This document shows, one piece after another, positions 1 through 8,694 of a stretch of DNA of 64,000 bases. Source of the DNA: Nitrospirota bacterium (GTDB lineage Bacteria; Nitrospirota; Thermodesulfovibrionia; Thermodesulfovibrionales; UBA6898); contig JACRMT010000005.1 of NCBI GenBank assembly GCA_016214855.1, positions 62,001-126,000 of the forward strand. The letters run 5' to 3'. Position numbers and translations under genes: made by a program. Every line of letters begins with the position of its first letter. The stretch's first letter is position 1. A model generated the notes under the pieces. That model did not search any database. It worked only from the letters and a program-made list of their open reading frames with translations, and was not told where the DNA came from.

Positions 1-99
1 TTTCAGCCTGTTAATTGCAGTCGGTTCATCAGCAGCTTCTATTACACCTTCAACAATTTGGCCGTCCGGGGTGGTGGCCCTGTACGAAAAAATGGGCAC
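1..99 (-). CDS. gspF: Type II secretion inner-membrane protein GspF, N-terminal fragment (cut by window edge)
   Basis: Only the first 33 codons are present; the gene runs off the left edge. Reading on the minus strand from a GTG at 99 gives VPIFSYRATTPDGQIVEGVI and onward to AINRLK, the typical start of GspF/PilC-family platform proteins. The GTG lies directly after the gspE stop codon in the same frame, so no earlier start exists in this frame. GspF is the polytopic inner-membrane platform with which the GspE ATPase works. The direct gspE-gspF order supports one transcription unit. A PilC of a type IV pilus system cannot be excluded from 33 residues. Confidence 0.75.
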   Translation of the reverse strand, partial: MPIFSYRATTPDGQIVEGVIEAADEPTAINRLK

Positions 100-1641
100 T
101 TATGTCTCCTGTGTTACCCTGAGTACTTCGCTCAGGGTAGTGATCCCCGCCCTGATTTTTTCAGCGCCATCTTCCAGAAGGGTCTTCATCCCATGCTGTC
201 TGGCCATAGCTCTTATCTGATTTGAATCAGCATTTTTCAACCCAAGTTTTCGGATGTCGTCGTCAATAATCAGGAGTTCAAATATGCCGGCCCTGCCGAA
301 ATAGCCGGTATGAGCACACTGCTCACACCCTGCGCCTCTGTACAGTGAAGTCTCCCTCTCGATCCCGAGTTTCAAGAGCTCTTCTCTGTCAGCGGTTGAA
401 GGGTCTGTCTCCTTGCAGGAAGGGCATATTAGCCTTACGAGTCTCTGCGCAAGCACCCCCCTGATTGTAGATGACAGAAGAAAACTTTCAACACCCATAT
501 CAAGGAGCCTCGTGAGAGCGCTCGGTGCATCATTTGTATGCAGGGACGAAAATACCATATGACCGGTCAATGCTGACTGGATGGCGATTTCGGCAGTTTC
601 GAGATCTCTGATCTCGCCTATCATAATGATGTCAGGGTCCTGCCTGACAATATGTCTGAGCGTATTCGAAAAATTAAGGCCTATCTGCGGTTTGACCTGG
701 ATCTGATTGATTCCCTTGAGTTGATATTCAACCGGGTCCTCAACCGTGATTATTTTTTTTTCGGGTGAATTGATCTTATCCAGAGCTCCATAGAGAGTAG
801 TCGTCTTCCCGCTTCCCGTAGGGCCGGTTACCAGGATGATCCCATTGGGCTTTCCGATCAGCTGCTGAAATTGTATGAGCATCTTTGGCGGAAAACCGAG
901 AAGTGCCAGGTCTATTGTTATGCCTTCTTTGTGAAGAATTCTCATGACAACGCTTTCACCATGAAGGATCGGTATGGTGGATACCCTAAGATCCACCTCT
1001 TTTTCTCCCACCTTAAGTCGTATGCGTCCGTCCTGCGGCAGCCTTCTTTCCGCAATATTCAATTTTGCCATGATCTTGATCCTTGAAATGATTGCGGCCT
1101 GCAGTTTCTTGGGGGTGGATTCTGCATCGTGCAATACGCCATCGATGCGGTACCTGACCTTTAATTCATCATCGAACGGTTCTATATGGATATCGCTTGC
1201 GCGTCCCTCGACCGCTCTGGTTATTAGAAGGTTCACAAGCCGTATGATGGGGGCCTCTGAAGCAAGATCCTTCAGATGTCCGATATCCTCTTCATCTTCC
1301 CTGACGAACTCGAACCCCTTTTCCCCCATATCTTCCACAATCTTGTTTATATCCTGCGATTCCTGACCATAGAATTTGGCTATATATTCACCAAGGGCCC
1401 TGCGGTCAGCCGCAAAGACCCGGATTTCTGCAGACGTTGCGACCCTGAGGGCATCTATGGTCTCCCGGTCATCAGGGTCTGCCATTGCCACTTTCAGCAC
1501 GTTTTGCTTCAATTCCAGGGGAATAACCATGTTTTCGCGAATAAAGCGGGGAGATATGGCAATAAGCACGAACGGCACTTTTGGGAGGTCTTCACTGTTA
1601 ATAAATGGTCTTTTTAAGGCAGAATCTGCTGTGGTCAACAT
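100..1641 (-). CDS. gspE: Type II secretion / type IV pilus assembly ATPase GspE
   Basis: A cytoplasmic hexameric ATPase that powers pseudopilus or pilus assembly. The 513 residues contain an N-terminal GspE N2-like domain (about 20-90), a Walker A GPTGSGKT near residue 275, an Asp box, a Walker B region (IIMIGEIRD) near 340 and the His box SSLHTND. A zinc-binding pair follows: CPSC and CEQC, separated by 29 residues. That CX2CX29CX2C spacing is typical of type II secretion GspE, which favours gspE over pilB. The next gene starts with no spacer and reads as GspF. A -10 TATAAT ends only 7 nt before the ATG, so the message may be leaderless. Confidence 0.9.
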   Translation of the reverse strand: MLTTADSALKRPFINSEDLPKVPFVLIAISPRFIRENMVIPLELKQNVLKVAMADPDDRETIDALRVATSAEIRVFAADRRALGEYIAKFYGQESQDINKIVEDMGEKGFEFVREDEEDIGHLKDLASEAPIIRLVNLLITRAVEGRASDIHIEPFDDELKVRYRIDGVLHDAESTPKKLQAAIISRIKIMAKLNIAERRLPQDGRIRLKVGEKEVDLRVSTIPILHGESVVMRILHKEGITIDLALLGFPPKMLIQFQQLIGKPNGIILVTGPTGSGKTTTLYGALDKINSPEKKIITVEDPVEYQLKGINQIQVKPQIGLNFSNTLRHIVRQDPDIIMIGEIRDLETAEIAIQSALTGHMVFSSLHTNDAPSALTRLLDMGVESFLLSSTIRGVLAQRLVRLICPSCKETDPSTADREELLKLGIERETSLYRGAGCEQCAHTGYFGRAGIFELLIIDDDIRKLGLKNADSNQIRAMARQHGMKTLLEDGAEKIRAGITTLSEVLRVTQET

Positions 1642-1648
1642 GTTGAAA

Positions 1649-1678
1649 ATTATAACATACGGGTAGTTTTTTTACCAA
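1649..1678 (-). promoter_or_regulatory. Putative sigma70 promoter of gspE (leaderless)
   Basis: On the minus strand TTGGTA (1673-1678) and TATAAT (1649-1654) are separated by 18 nt. The gspE ATG begins 7 nt after the -10, so transcription would start at or next to the start codon. No ribosome binding site is visible. The -35 is weak, so this rests mainly on the perfect -10. Confidence 0.45.
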
Positions 1679-1816
1679 AATCGGGGTCGTTCCATAGGGA
1701 TTTCACGACCATGCTAAACCAAGAAATTTCTTCTCAATATCTCTGCGCGAAAGATAAGGCCGCACAAGCCCAAATCTGTGCCCTATTTATGCATGTGGCA
1801 CATTACTTCAAACGAA

Positions 1817-4800
1817 CTAATTGCCAGTAAAGTTCTGACCTGTGACATTGGCTCCGCTGACAGTGACTGCCCTGTTGACAGGAGTAAACGTATTTCCAGG
1901 CTTAGCTGGAGTGACCGTATAGTTGCCATTTGCAAGTCCCGTGAAAGAGTAATTGCCTGATGCATTGGTAGTTATAGTGCCACTGGCGGCCCCGGATAAG
2001 GTCATCGTAACACCGGACAACGGACCGCCTCCAGGACCAATGCCTCCCGAAGTTGCCACACTCCCGGAGATGGAATAGGTCGCTGCTGAGGCCTGGGCAG
2101 TAAAGTTCTGACCTGTGACATTGGCTCCGCTGACAGTGACTGCCCTGTTGACAGGAGTGAAAGTATATCCGGCAAGACCTGGCGTAACCGTATAGCTGCC
2201 ATTTGCAAGTCCCGTGAAAGAGTAATTGCCTGATGCGTCGGTTGTTGTGGTGCCACTGGAGGCTCCAGAGAGTGTAATCGCAACACCGGACAACGGGCTG
2301 ACGCCGAGCGTTACTGTGCCTGAGATTGAGTAGCTCCCAGGAACGGCAGCCTGGGCAGTAAAGTTCTGGCCTGTTACATTGGCGCTGCTGATTGTGACAG
2401 CCCTGTTGACAGGCGTGAAGGTATATCCGGTTCTGGATGGAGCAACGGTATAGCTGCCATTTGCGAGGCCAGAGAATGTGTAATTACCCGATGCGTCGGT
2501 TGTTGTTGTGCCACTGGAGGCTCCGGAGAGTGTCATCGTTACGCCGGACAACGGGCTGCCCGATCCCCCACCTGGACCAATGCCCCCACCTGAAGTTGCC
2601 ACATTCCCGGAGATGGAGTAGTTCCCTGGGACGACAGTCTGAGCAGTAAAGTCTTGGCCTGTAACATTGGCACTGCTGATTGTGACTGCCCTGTTTGTCG
2701 GAGTGAAGGTATATCCGGCAAGACCCGGCGTGACTATATAGTTGCCATTGGCAAGACCGGAGAACGAGTAGTTGCCAGACGCATTGGTTGTAGTGGTGCT
2801 GCTTGCAGCCCCGGATAGGGTCATGGTGACCCCGGACAGGGGATTGCCGCCTGAGGTGACCGTGCCGGAGATGGAATAGGTCGCTGCTGAGGCCTGGGCA
2901 GTAAAGTTCTGACCGGACACATTGGCGCTGCTGATTGTGACTGCCCTGTTTGTCGGAGTGAAGGTATATCCGGCAAGACCTGGCGTGACTGCATAGTTAC
3001 CATTGGCGAGGCCAGTGAACGTGTAATTGCCTGAGGCATTAGTAGTTGTGGTGCCACTGGAGGCTCCGGAGAGTGTTATAGAAACTCCGGACAAAGGACT
3101 ACCACCGGAAGTGACCGTGCCGGAGATGGAATAGGTCGCTGTTGAGGCCTGGGCAGTAAAGTTCTGACCTGTGACATTGGCTCCGCTGACAGTGACTGCC
3201 CTGTTGACAGGAGTAAACGTATTTCCAGGCTTAGCTGGAGTGACCGTATAGTTGCCAGTTGCAAGTCCCGTGAAAGAGTAATTGCCTGATGCATTGGTAG
3301 TTGTAGTGCCACTGGCGGCCCCGGATAAGGTCATCGTAACACCAGACAACGGACCGCCTCCAGGACCAATGCCTCCCGAAGTTGCCACACTCCCGGAGAT
3401 GGAATAGGTCGCTGTTGAGGCCTGGGCAGTAAAGTTCTGACCTGTGACATTGGCTCCGCTGACAGTGACTGCCCTGTTGACAGGAGTGAAAGTATATCCG
3501 GTTCTGGATGGAGTAACCGTGTAGTTACCGTTAGCAAGTCCGGAGAACGAGTAGTTGCCGGATGCGTCGGTTGTCGTGCTGCTGCTTGCAGCCCCGGACA
3601 GGGTCATAGTGACGCCGGACAGGGGATTGCCGCCCAAGGTGACTGTGCCTGAGATTGAGTAGGTTACTACCGCGCCTGCTGTTGCAGCAAGGAGATTAAT
3701 GCGGGGTTTGGTGATAAAATTTCTTGAATCAGTAACCAATACCCCTGTGCCTGTCATGCGCTGGACAGTCTGGTCTGGAGTGTCTGAAGGAAAGGCTCCT
3801 GCTCCTTTCAATACCGCAATAGACCCGGCAATATGGGGTGTTGCCTGCGAAGTGCCATACATTATCCACCCTCCGGCAGTAATATCAGCACCCGGCGCCA
3901 GTATGGTCAGGAAGTTGGAGCTGTTCGAAAAACAGGTCACTTTGTCAGGAGCCGTGGTTGAGTCAGTACAGCCCGAATAGCCGACCCCCCCAATATTACC
4001 GTCATAAACTGCGCCTACCGAGACTGCAGCAGGCACACACGCAGGAGAAGATATACCGTCAATATATGAATCATTGCCTGATGCGATAGCCGCAAGAATC
4101 CCTGCTGCCTTCGCATTGTTGATCGGTGGAGCAAAGACATCATCCGGACAGGGCGCAGGGTTATTGGCCCCATCACCAAGACTCAGGTTCATGGCCACAA
4201 TGTTATACGCTGACTTCTTCGCAATAACCCAGTTGATGGCAGCAATAATGTCCGAATCCCATCCTGAGCTGCCGGTGAAAACATCAAGCCCTATGATTTT
4301 TGTATCAGGTGCAACACCCGCCACAATGCCTGAAACATTACTTCCGTGACCGTTATCATCGAGCACCCCGTCGCTGGGTGCAAAATCATGAACACAGGCA
4401 ACCTTGCAGCCTGCAGGGGCTGCAGGTGGCGCTGCCAAGCAATTCCCACCTGGACAGCAGTCAGCAGGCGGTGTTGTGCCGCAGGAACCTGGGGAGTTAT
4501 TAAAAGCAGAGTGCAGATAATTTACGCCAGTATCAAGAACTGCTACTGCTGTGTTGCCACCCTTTAGGCCTAAGGCAGCTACCTGAGGCTGATTGATAAA
4601 AGGAAGACTTGACGTGAGAACCGGATACTTTACTCCATTAGGAAAAATCTTCAGCACACCAGGTTGGGACAGCAGTCTCTGCATGCTATTGAGGGAGTCC
4701 ACTCGCATAAATACCATCGGAAGATGACTGTAGTCTGTTATGACCTCCTGCTCTCCAACAGGCAGAATACCCATGATTTCTTGCTTCAGGACTTCATATC

Positions 4801-5071
4801 TTGCCTTCTTCACCTCAAGTATCTCACTTGTGTCATGACTGGAGCCGATAGCTGATCGCATTGTTGCTGCTTCATTCTGAACAGCAATATCGTCGAAAAG
4901 AACTATGATCTCCTCGGACTGTCCTGCGGCCACAGCCTCAAGGACCTCAAGAGGAGCCTTGTCAATACCTGCAGCTTGAGCATATGCCCTGGTTACGTTA
5001 AACAACGTAACAATTGCCACCAGATACACCAAAAACTTCATATACAATCTATCATTTACCGATATAATCAT
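1817..5071 (-). CDS. Secreted subtilisin-like serine protease (S8) with seven tandem beta-sandwich repeats
   Basis: The 1084-residue protein starts with a signal peptide (hydrophobic run about residues 13-29, ending near AYAQA) and a propeptide-like region to about 160. A peptidase S8 domain follows with the full triad: Asp in VLDTGVNY (near 180), His in NGHGSNVSG (near 242), Ser in GTSQATPHIAG (near 410), and the oxyanion Asn in ASGNDS. From about residue 468 to the end there are seven repeats of 83-95 residues of the carboxypeptidase-regulatory or prealbumin-like fold. Each has the pattern YSISG, PLSGV, TLSGA, DASGNYSF, GLANGNYTV, GYTFTP and NVTGQNFTAQ. AGGAGGT lies 7 nt before the chosen ATG. 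Substrate and surface anchoring are unknown. It is probably exported and possibly a type II secretion substrate, given gspE/gspF next door. Confidence 0.9.
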   Translation of the reverse strand: MIISVNDRLYMKFLVYLVAIVTLFNVTRAYAQAAGIDKAPLEVLEAVAAGQSEEIIVLFDDIAVQNEAATMRSAIGSSHDTSEILEVKKARYEVLKQEIMGILPVGEQEVITDYSHLPMVFMRVDSLNSMQRLLSQPGVLKIFPNGVKYPVLTSSLPFINQPQVAALGLKGGNTAVAVLDTGVNYLHSAFNNSPGSCGTTPPADCCPGGNCLAAPPAAPAGCKVACVHDFAPSDGVLDDNGHGSNVSGIVAGVAPDTKIIGLDVFTGSSGWDSDIIAAINWVIAKKSAYNIVAMNLSLGDGANNPAPCPDDVFAPPINNAKAAGILAAIASGNDSYIDGISSPACVPAAVSVGAVYDGNIGGVGYSGCTDSTTAPDKVTCFSNSSNFLTILAPGADITAGGWIMYGTSQATPHIAGSIAVLKGAGAFPSDTPDQTVQRMTGTGVLVTDSRNFITKPRINLLAATAGAVVTYSISGTVTLGGNPLSGVTMTLSGAASSSTTTDASGNYSFSGLANGNYTVTPSRTGYTFTPVNRAVTVSGANVTGQNFTAQASTATYSISGSVATSGGIGPGGGPLSGVTMTLSGAASGTTTTNASGNYSFTGLATGNYTVTPAKPGNTFTPVNRAVTVSGANVTGQNFTAQASTATYSISGTVTSGGSPLSGVSITLSGASSGTTTTNASGNYTFTGLANGNYAVTPGLAGYTFTPTNRAVTISSANVSGQNFTAQASAATYSISGTVTSGGNPLSGVTMTLSGAASSTTTTNASGNYSFSGLANGNYIVTPGLAGYTFTPTNRAVTISSANVTGQDFTAQTVVPGNYSISGNVATSGGGIGPGGGSGSPLSGVTMTLSGASSGTTTTDASGNYTFSGLANGSYTVAPSRTGYTFTPVNRAVTISSANVTGQNFTAQAAVPGSYSISGTVTLGVSPLSGVAITLSGASSGTTTTDASGNYSFTGLANGSYTVTPGLAGYTFTPVNRAVTVSGANVTGQNFTAQASAATYSISGSVATSGGIGPGGGPLSGVTMTLSGAASGTITTNASGNYSFTGLANGNYTVTPAKPGNTFTPVNRAVTVSGANVTGQNFTGN
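1820..3668 (-). repeat. Seven tandem about 250-285 bp coding repeats in the subtilase gene
   Basis: These are seven consecutive in-frame copies encoding the C-terminal sandwich domains of the subtilase. Long stretches are near-identical at the DNA level: the block encoding TVSGANVTGQNFTAQAS recurs almost unchanged. Copies 2, 5 and 7 carry an extra Gly-rich insert (GGIGPGGG type). The first and last copies are not more diverged than internal ones, which suggests recent duplication or gene conversion. Copy number may vary between strains and be mis-assembled from short reads. Confidence 0.9.
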
Positions 5072-5323
5072 TTCAAGAACCTCCTACTTTACTTATTTAG
5101 TATAGTAATCACTAAGAGAATTAAGCAAACTTTTTGCTGCGTCTGTAACACGCTGCCTGAAGGTACATGAAACAGCCGGAAATCGACGGACTTTTTCTCC
5201 ATGGGGCATATTATTACCACAATTAGGAGCAGCTTTAATCCGGAGACAATATTCTGCGAAATCTCCTGTGTGATACAATTACAGATAATGCGCGAAAAGT
5301 GGCAATGCTGGCTGGTTTGGTGA

Positions 5324-6094
5324 GTGATAGTGATCGCGGCTCAAAATAACACAAGTCAGAAAAGGTCATGCAAGGTGAAGGTAGCCTGGAAGACAGCGTT
5401 GGGGCATGTCAGAGAGAACAATGAAGATGCCGTCCTGGTCGATGAACAGCATCGCATCTTTCTGCTTGCAGACGGCATGGGCGGACACAATGCCGGAGAA
5501 GTTGCAAGCGATATCGCGGTAAAAGAGGCACATGCCTTTATCCTGAAAGAAATAGAGCAGGCAGGGGATGAACGTGCGGTGCTGGCTGTCATGGAAGAGG
5601 CTTTGTACCGGGCGCACCGCGCTGTTCAGGCCAAGGCAGCATCCGATGAGGCGCTCTATGGCATGGGAACAACGCTTGTTGAACTGTATATCAGAGACGG
5701 AAATGCATTTGTCTGTCATGCCGGTGACAGCAGGGCCTATCTGTTTCGGGACACATTACGGAGAATTACCAGGGACCATACCTTCAGCGATGCGTATGCC
5801 GAACATGGTCCCCGGAAGGGTGAAAAGGTTCCCCAGCGCATGTGGCATGCTCTTACGCAGGCGGTTGGACCTCGTGCATGTCCTGTCCCGGACACAAAAA
5901 CTGTAGCACTGCTTCGCGCGGATATTCTGCTTCTCTGCTCTGATGGACTGACAGACATGCTGGGTGATGACGATATTCAGGATATCCTGTCAGTGCATAA
6001 CGGGGAGATGAGCAGTGTGGTGGATGCCCTGGTCCGCAGTGCAAATAATAAAGGTGGCAAGGATAACATATCTCTGATTGCGGTGATGCAATAA
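5324..6094 (+). CDS. PP2C-family Ser/Thr protein phosphatase (Stp/PrpC type)
   Basis: A metal-dependent phosphatase that would reverse phosphorylation by the kinase encoded immediately downstream. PP2C motifs occur in order: RENNEDA (about 30), LLADGMGGHNAGE (about 47-59), GMGTTL, AGDSRAY (about 131), CSDGLTD (about 204) and the metal-binding GGKDNIS (about 243). At 256 residues it is a bare catalytic domain, as in bacterial Stp1/PrpC. The longest frame begins with GTG at 5324 without a clear ribosome binding site. The fold proper begins near VAWKTALGHVREN, so a start a few codons later is possible. Only 3 nt separate it from the kinase gene, so the pair is surely co-transcribed. Confidence 0.9.
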   Translation: MIVIAAQNNTSQKRSCKVKVAWKTALGHVRENNEDAVLVDEQHRIFLLADGMGGHNAGEVASDIAVKEAHAFILKEIEQAGDERAVLAVMEEALYRAHRAVQAKAASDEALYGMGTTLVELYIRDGNAFVCHAGDSRAYLFRDTLRRITRDHTFSDAYAEHGPRKGEKVPQRMWHALTQAVGPRACPVPDTKTVALLRADILLLCSDGLTDMLGDDDIQDILSVHNGEMSSVVDALVRSANNKGGKDNISLIAVMQ

Positions 6095-6097
6095 TCC

Positions 6098-8077
6098 ATG
6101 ACTGATCCAATAAAGGGCGAGACTGCCGTACCGGAAGCGGTCATCATCGCCTGCAGCAGTTGTCAGGTAAAAAACAGGGTTCTCAGATCAAGACTGCCGG
6201 AACAGCCGAAGTGCGGAAAATGCGGGTCTTTGTTGAACTCTGGCCTAAAGCCTCCCACCGGCAGATCTGAGCCGCGGTCTGCCGAAAAACCCCGATTCGG
6301 GCAAGATCGGGAAAGCCCTGTTTGTTCCGGGGAACGAAGCTATAAGGTCGATGACGTGATCGGTGGAAGATATCAGGTCCAGGAAATATGCGGCGGCGAA
6401 GGCAAGAGCGCCATGGGCATTGTCTATGTCTGTTACGACTGTGAGCACCAGAGGTCGCTGGCACTGAAGACATTGCAGAACAGATATCTTGACTCAAAAA
6501 AAACCATGGATAATTTCAAGAAAGAGGCGCTCGCCTGGATATATCTTGAAAAACATCCCTATATCGTCAGGGCATACTGGGCCCGCGAGATCGATCACCA
6601 TATGTTCATCGGCTGCGAGTACATATCTCCTGACGGGTTGGGCAGAAATACGATCACGCCATATCTGAAGAGCCCGTTCTCTCTTAAGCAGACATTGAAA
6701 TGGGCGATCCAGTTCTGTTACGGCATGGAATATGCCTGCTCAAAGGGTGTCACACCTCACCGTGACATAAAGCCGGATAATATCATGATAACTATGGACG
6801 GCGATGTGAAGATCACGGATTTTGGTCTTGTCGGACTATGGAACAAGGCTGAGCAGACAGAGGAGATCAGGGATCTGATACAGAAGAACCAGAAAGGGCT
6901 GACATTCCTTTCGACCTATAACAACAGGATAGTTGCCGGTTCGCCTCCGTGGATGGCTCCGGAACAGTTTTACGGCGTTTCTGAGGTGAAAAGTGATATC
7001 TACAGCTTCGGCATCATTCTTTTTCAAATGGTGAATAACGGAAAACTCCCCTTTGAACCGCGGAAAGGCGATACCTGGAGGCATGCTCATAAGGACTATC
7101 CGATACCGAAAATACCCGGAAAAGGAGAGGTTCTTGCCGACGTTATCACAACGTGTCTGCAGAAGAGACGTGATAAACGGTATGAAGATTTTCGTTCCCT
7201 GAGGATGGACCTTGAGAAGATATTTCATCGGGAGATCACAAAGAGAACAGGAGAAAAACCTCCGCCACCGCCCCATATTGAGGATCTTAAAGATGGCGAG
7301 CTTATCAATAAGGGCATGTCGCTGACCAATCTTGGCCTTGTTGAAGAAGGGATCAGGAACTACAGAGAAAGCATTCGGCTGAACCCAAAAAATGCGGATG
7401 CACACTATAATCTTGGCAATGCATTAGCACAGAAGGGTCTTTTTAAGGAGGCGATCATCTCTTATCGCGAGGCTCTCCGCATTGATAGTGATCTGAATGC
7501 TGCGCATTTTAATCTCGGGATCGCCTTGTTCAATAGCGGGCATATAGACGCGGCAATAACGGAATACAAAGAGGCATTACGATCCAATCCCGATTTTGAT
7601 GCAGCCTATGTGAATCTTGGCGTTGCGCTGTATAAAAAAGGCTTGACCGATCAGGCAATTGCTGCGTACAAAGAAGCGGTCAGGATCAATCCGTACTTTT
7701 CCGAGGCTTATTATAAACTCGGCATTACCTATCTTGCAAAAAATGATCTTGACGATGCGATACAGTCGTTCAGGGATGCGGTGAGAATTGCTCCCCAATA
7801 TGCTGATGCCCATAACAATCTCGGCACAGCCTATATGAGGAAGGGGCAGACCGATGAGGCCGTCATTGCGTATGGAAAAGCTGTTGTGAAAAAAGCCGGC
7901 TTTGCAGATGCCTATCACAATCTGGGCAGCGCCTTTATCAGAAAAAATATGTATCGTGAGGCATTAGGCGCATATGAGGAGTTTGTCAGGTATTCGCGTC
8001 CGCAGGACAACCGTCGGGACAAGGCAAAGGAAATGATCGGGAAATTGCGTGATCACCTGCAGAAAGGCCAGGGGTGA
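6098..8077 (+). CDS. Ser/Thr protein kinase with N-terminal zinc ribbon and seven C-terminal TPRs
   Basis: A cytoplasmic Hanks-type kinase of 659 residues with no membrane segment. The N-terminus has a Cys4 zinc-ribbon (CSSC near 14 and CGKC near 39). The kinase domain spans about 88-380: a divergent glycine loop, Lys in LALKTL, catalytic loop HRDIKPDN, DFG, and an APE-like MAPEQF. A short Pro-rich linker leads to seven TPR units (about 400-640) with the usual NLG and EAI-Y-EAL pattern, likely for partner binding. It forms a two-gene unit with the PP2C phosphatase, a standard kinase/phosphatase switch. Targets are not evident; the neighbouring secretion and protease genes are only suggestive. 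Confidence 0.9.
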   Translation: MTDPIKGETAVPEAVIIACSSCQVKNRVLRSRLPEQPKCGKCGSLLNSGLKPPTGRSEPRSAEKPRFGQDRESPVCSGERSYKVDDVIGGRYQVQEICGGEGKSAMGIVYVCYDCEHQRSLALKTLQNRYLDSKKTMDNFKKEALAWIYLEKHPYIVRAYWAREIDHHMFIGCEYISPDGLGRNTITPYLKSPFSLKQTLKWAIQFCYGMEYACSKGVTPHRDIKPDNIMITMDGDVKITDFGLVGLWNKAEQTEEIRDLIQKNQKGLTFLSTYNNRIVAGSPPWMAPEQFYGVSEVKSDIYSFGIILFQMVNNGKLPFEPRKGDTWRHAHKDYPIPKIPGKGEVLADVITTCLQKRRDKRYEDFRSLRMDLEKIFHREITKRTGEKPPPPPHIEDLKDGELINKGMSLTNLGLVEEGIRNYRESIRLNPKNADAHYNLGNALAQKGLFKEAIISYREALRIDSDLNAAHFNLGIALFNSGHIDAAITEYKEALRSNPDFDAAYVNLGVALYKKGLTDQAIAAYKEAVRINPYFSEAYYKLGITYLAKNDLDDAIQSFRDAVRIAPQYADAHNNLGTAYMRKGQTDEAVIAYGKAVVKKAGFADAYHNLGSAFIRKNMYREALGAYEEFVRYSRPQDNRRDKAKEMIGKLRDHLQKGQG

Positions 8078-8118
8078 TCGAACAGCCTGACAGAATACAA
8101 TGAAGGGGTCGCCTGTTC

Positions 8119-8379
8119 TTAGGGTAATGCCTTCCAGGTTATATTGGAATCGCTATCCGGCCAGGTGCACCATGCCCGGTACTGCTTACCCTGGCTTTCC
8201 CATATTACATAGGCTGTACCGTCAAAGGAACATTCTGATCTAATGATCTTGCCCCTGGTCTGCAGGATATGGTGTTTCAGCCTGTCTATGGGGTGCTCAA
8301 AGGATATGGACGCAAACTGGTCCATTGTATCTCTTTCATTTTCGAAGTTTTCGACTGCCTTAGGCTTGCCGCTCATCAT
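8119..8379 (-). CDS. Hypothetical protein, 86 residues
   Basis: Not recognised. A small soluble protein without signal peptide or membrane segment. It is Trp-rich near the C-terminus (YVIWESQGKQYRAWCTW), with a preceding HPIDRLKHHI helix. The start is supported by a GGGGGA ribosome binding site just before the first of two ATG codons. It is convergent with the kinase gene and divergent from the glutamate synthase operon, so it is its own unit. The clean ribosome site and the absence of any overlapping gene suggest it is real. Confidence 0.6.
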   Translation of the reverse strand: MMSGKPKAVENFENERDTMDQFASISFEHPIDRLKHHILQTRGKIIRSECSFDGTAYVIWESQGKQYRAWCTWPDSDSNITWKALP

Positions 8380-8562
8380 GTCCCCCTATCATAATTAGAT
8401 ACGTTATTTGTCCCGTATTACGATACAATATTTCGTCCATCCCGGGCCAGTCTGAGACAAATGGCAGCAATCTTCCAGAGTTTTGAATTACCCGCATCAA
8501 AGTATATGTCAGCCTTCTGCCGGAACGCCGCGGTGCGCTGGCCGGTAATGCCTAAACTTTCC

Positions 8563-8592
8563 TTGAAATGAAAATCAGCACTTTTATATAAT
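8563..8592 (+). promoter_or_regulatory. Sigma70-type promoter of the glutamate synthase-like operon
   Basis: TTGAAA (8563-8568), an 18 nt spacer, and a perfect TATAAT (8587-8592). The predicted transcription start is near 8599, giving a leader of about 95 nt before the first gene. That leader contains a terminator-like hairpin. Confidence 0.65.
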
Positions 8593-8619
8593 AACAGACG
8601 GCATGCGGCTAACGTATGG

Positions 8620-8657
8620 GCGTCTTATGCCAGAGTATGGGCAGAGACGCTTTTTTT
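8620..8657 (+). terminator. Terminator hairpin inside the leader of the glutamate synthase operon (probable attenuator)
   Basis: GCGTCT (8620-8625) pairs with AGACGC (8645-8650), and inside it TGCC pairs with GGCA; seven T follow. It lies between the promoter at 8563-8592 and the start codon at 8695, and no plus-strand gene ends upstream of it nearby. It therefore probably controls read-through into the operon. A competing pairing, GGCAT (8600-8604) with ATGCC (8627-8631), would open the terminator stem. Confidence 0.6.
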
Positions 8658-8694
8658 GCCTATTCTTAAAGAACAGAAGGTAGAGGTAACAGAT

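Noticed and set aside
1820..3668. Regular direct repeats suggesting a CRISPR array
   Set aside because: Repeats are about 250-285 bp, translated, and encode beta-sandwich domains; there are no spacers or cas genes.
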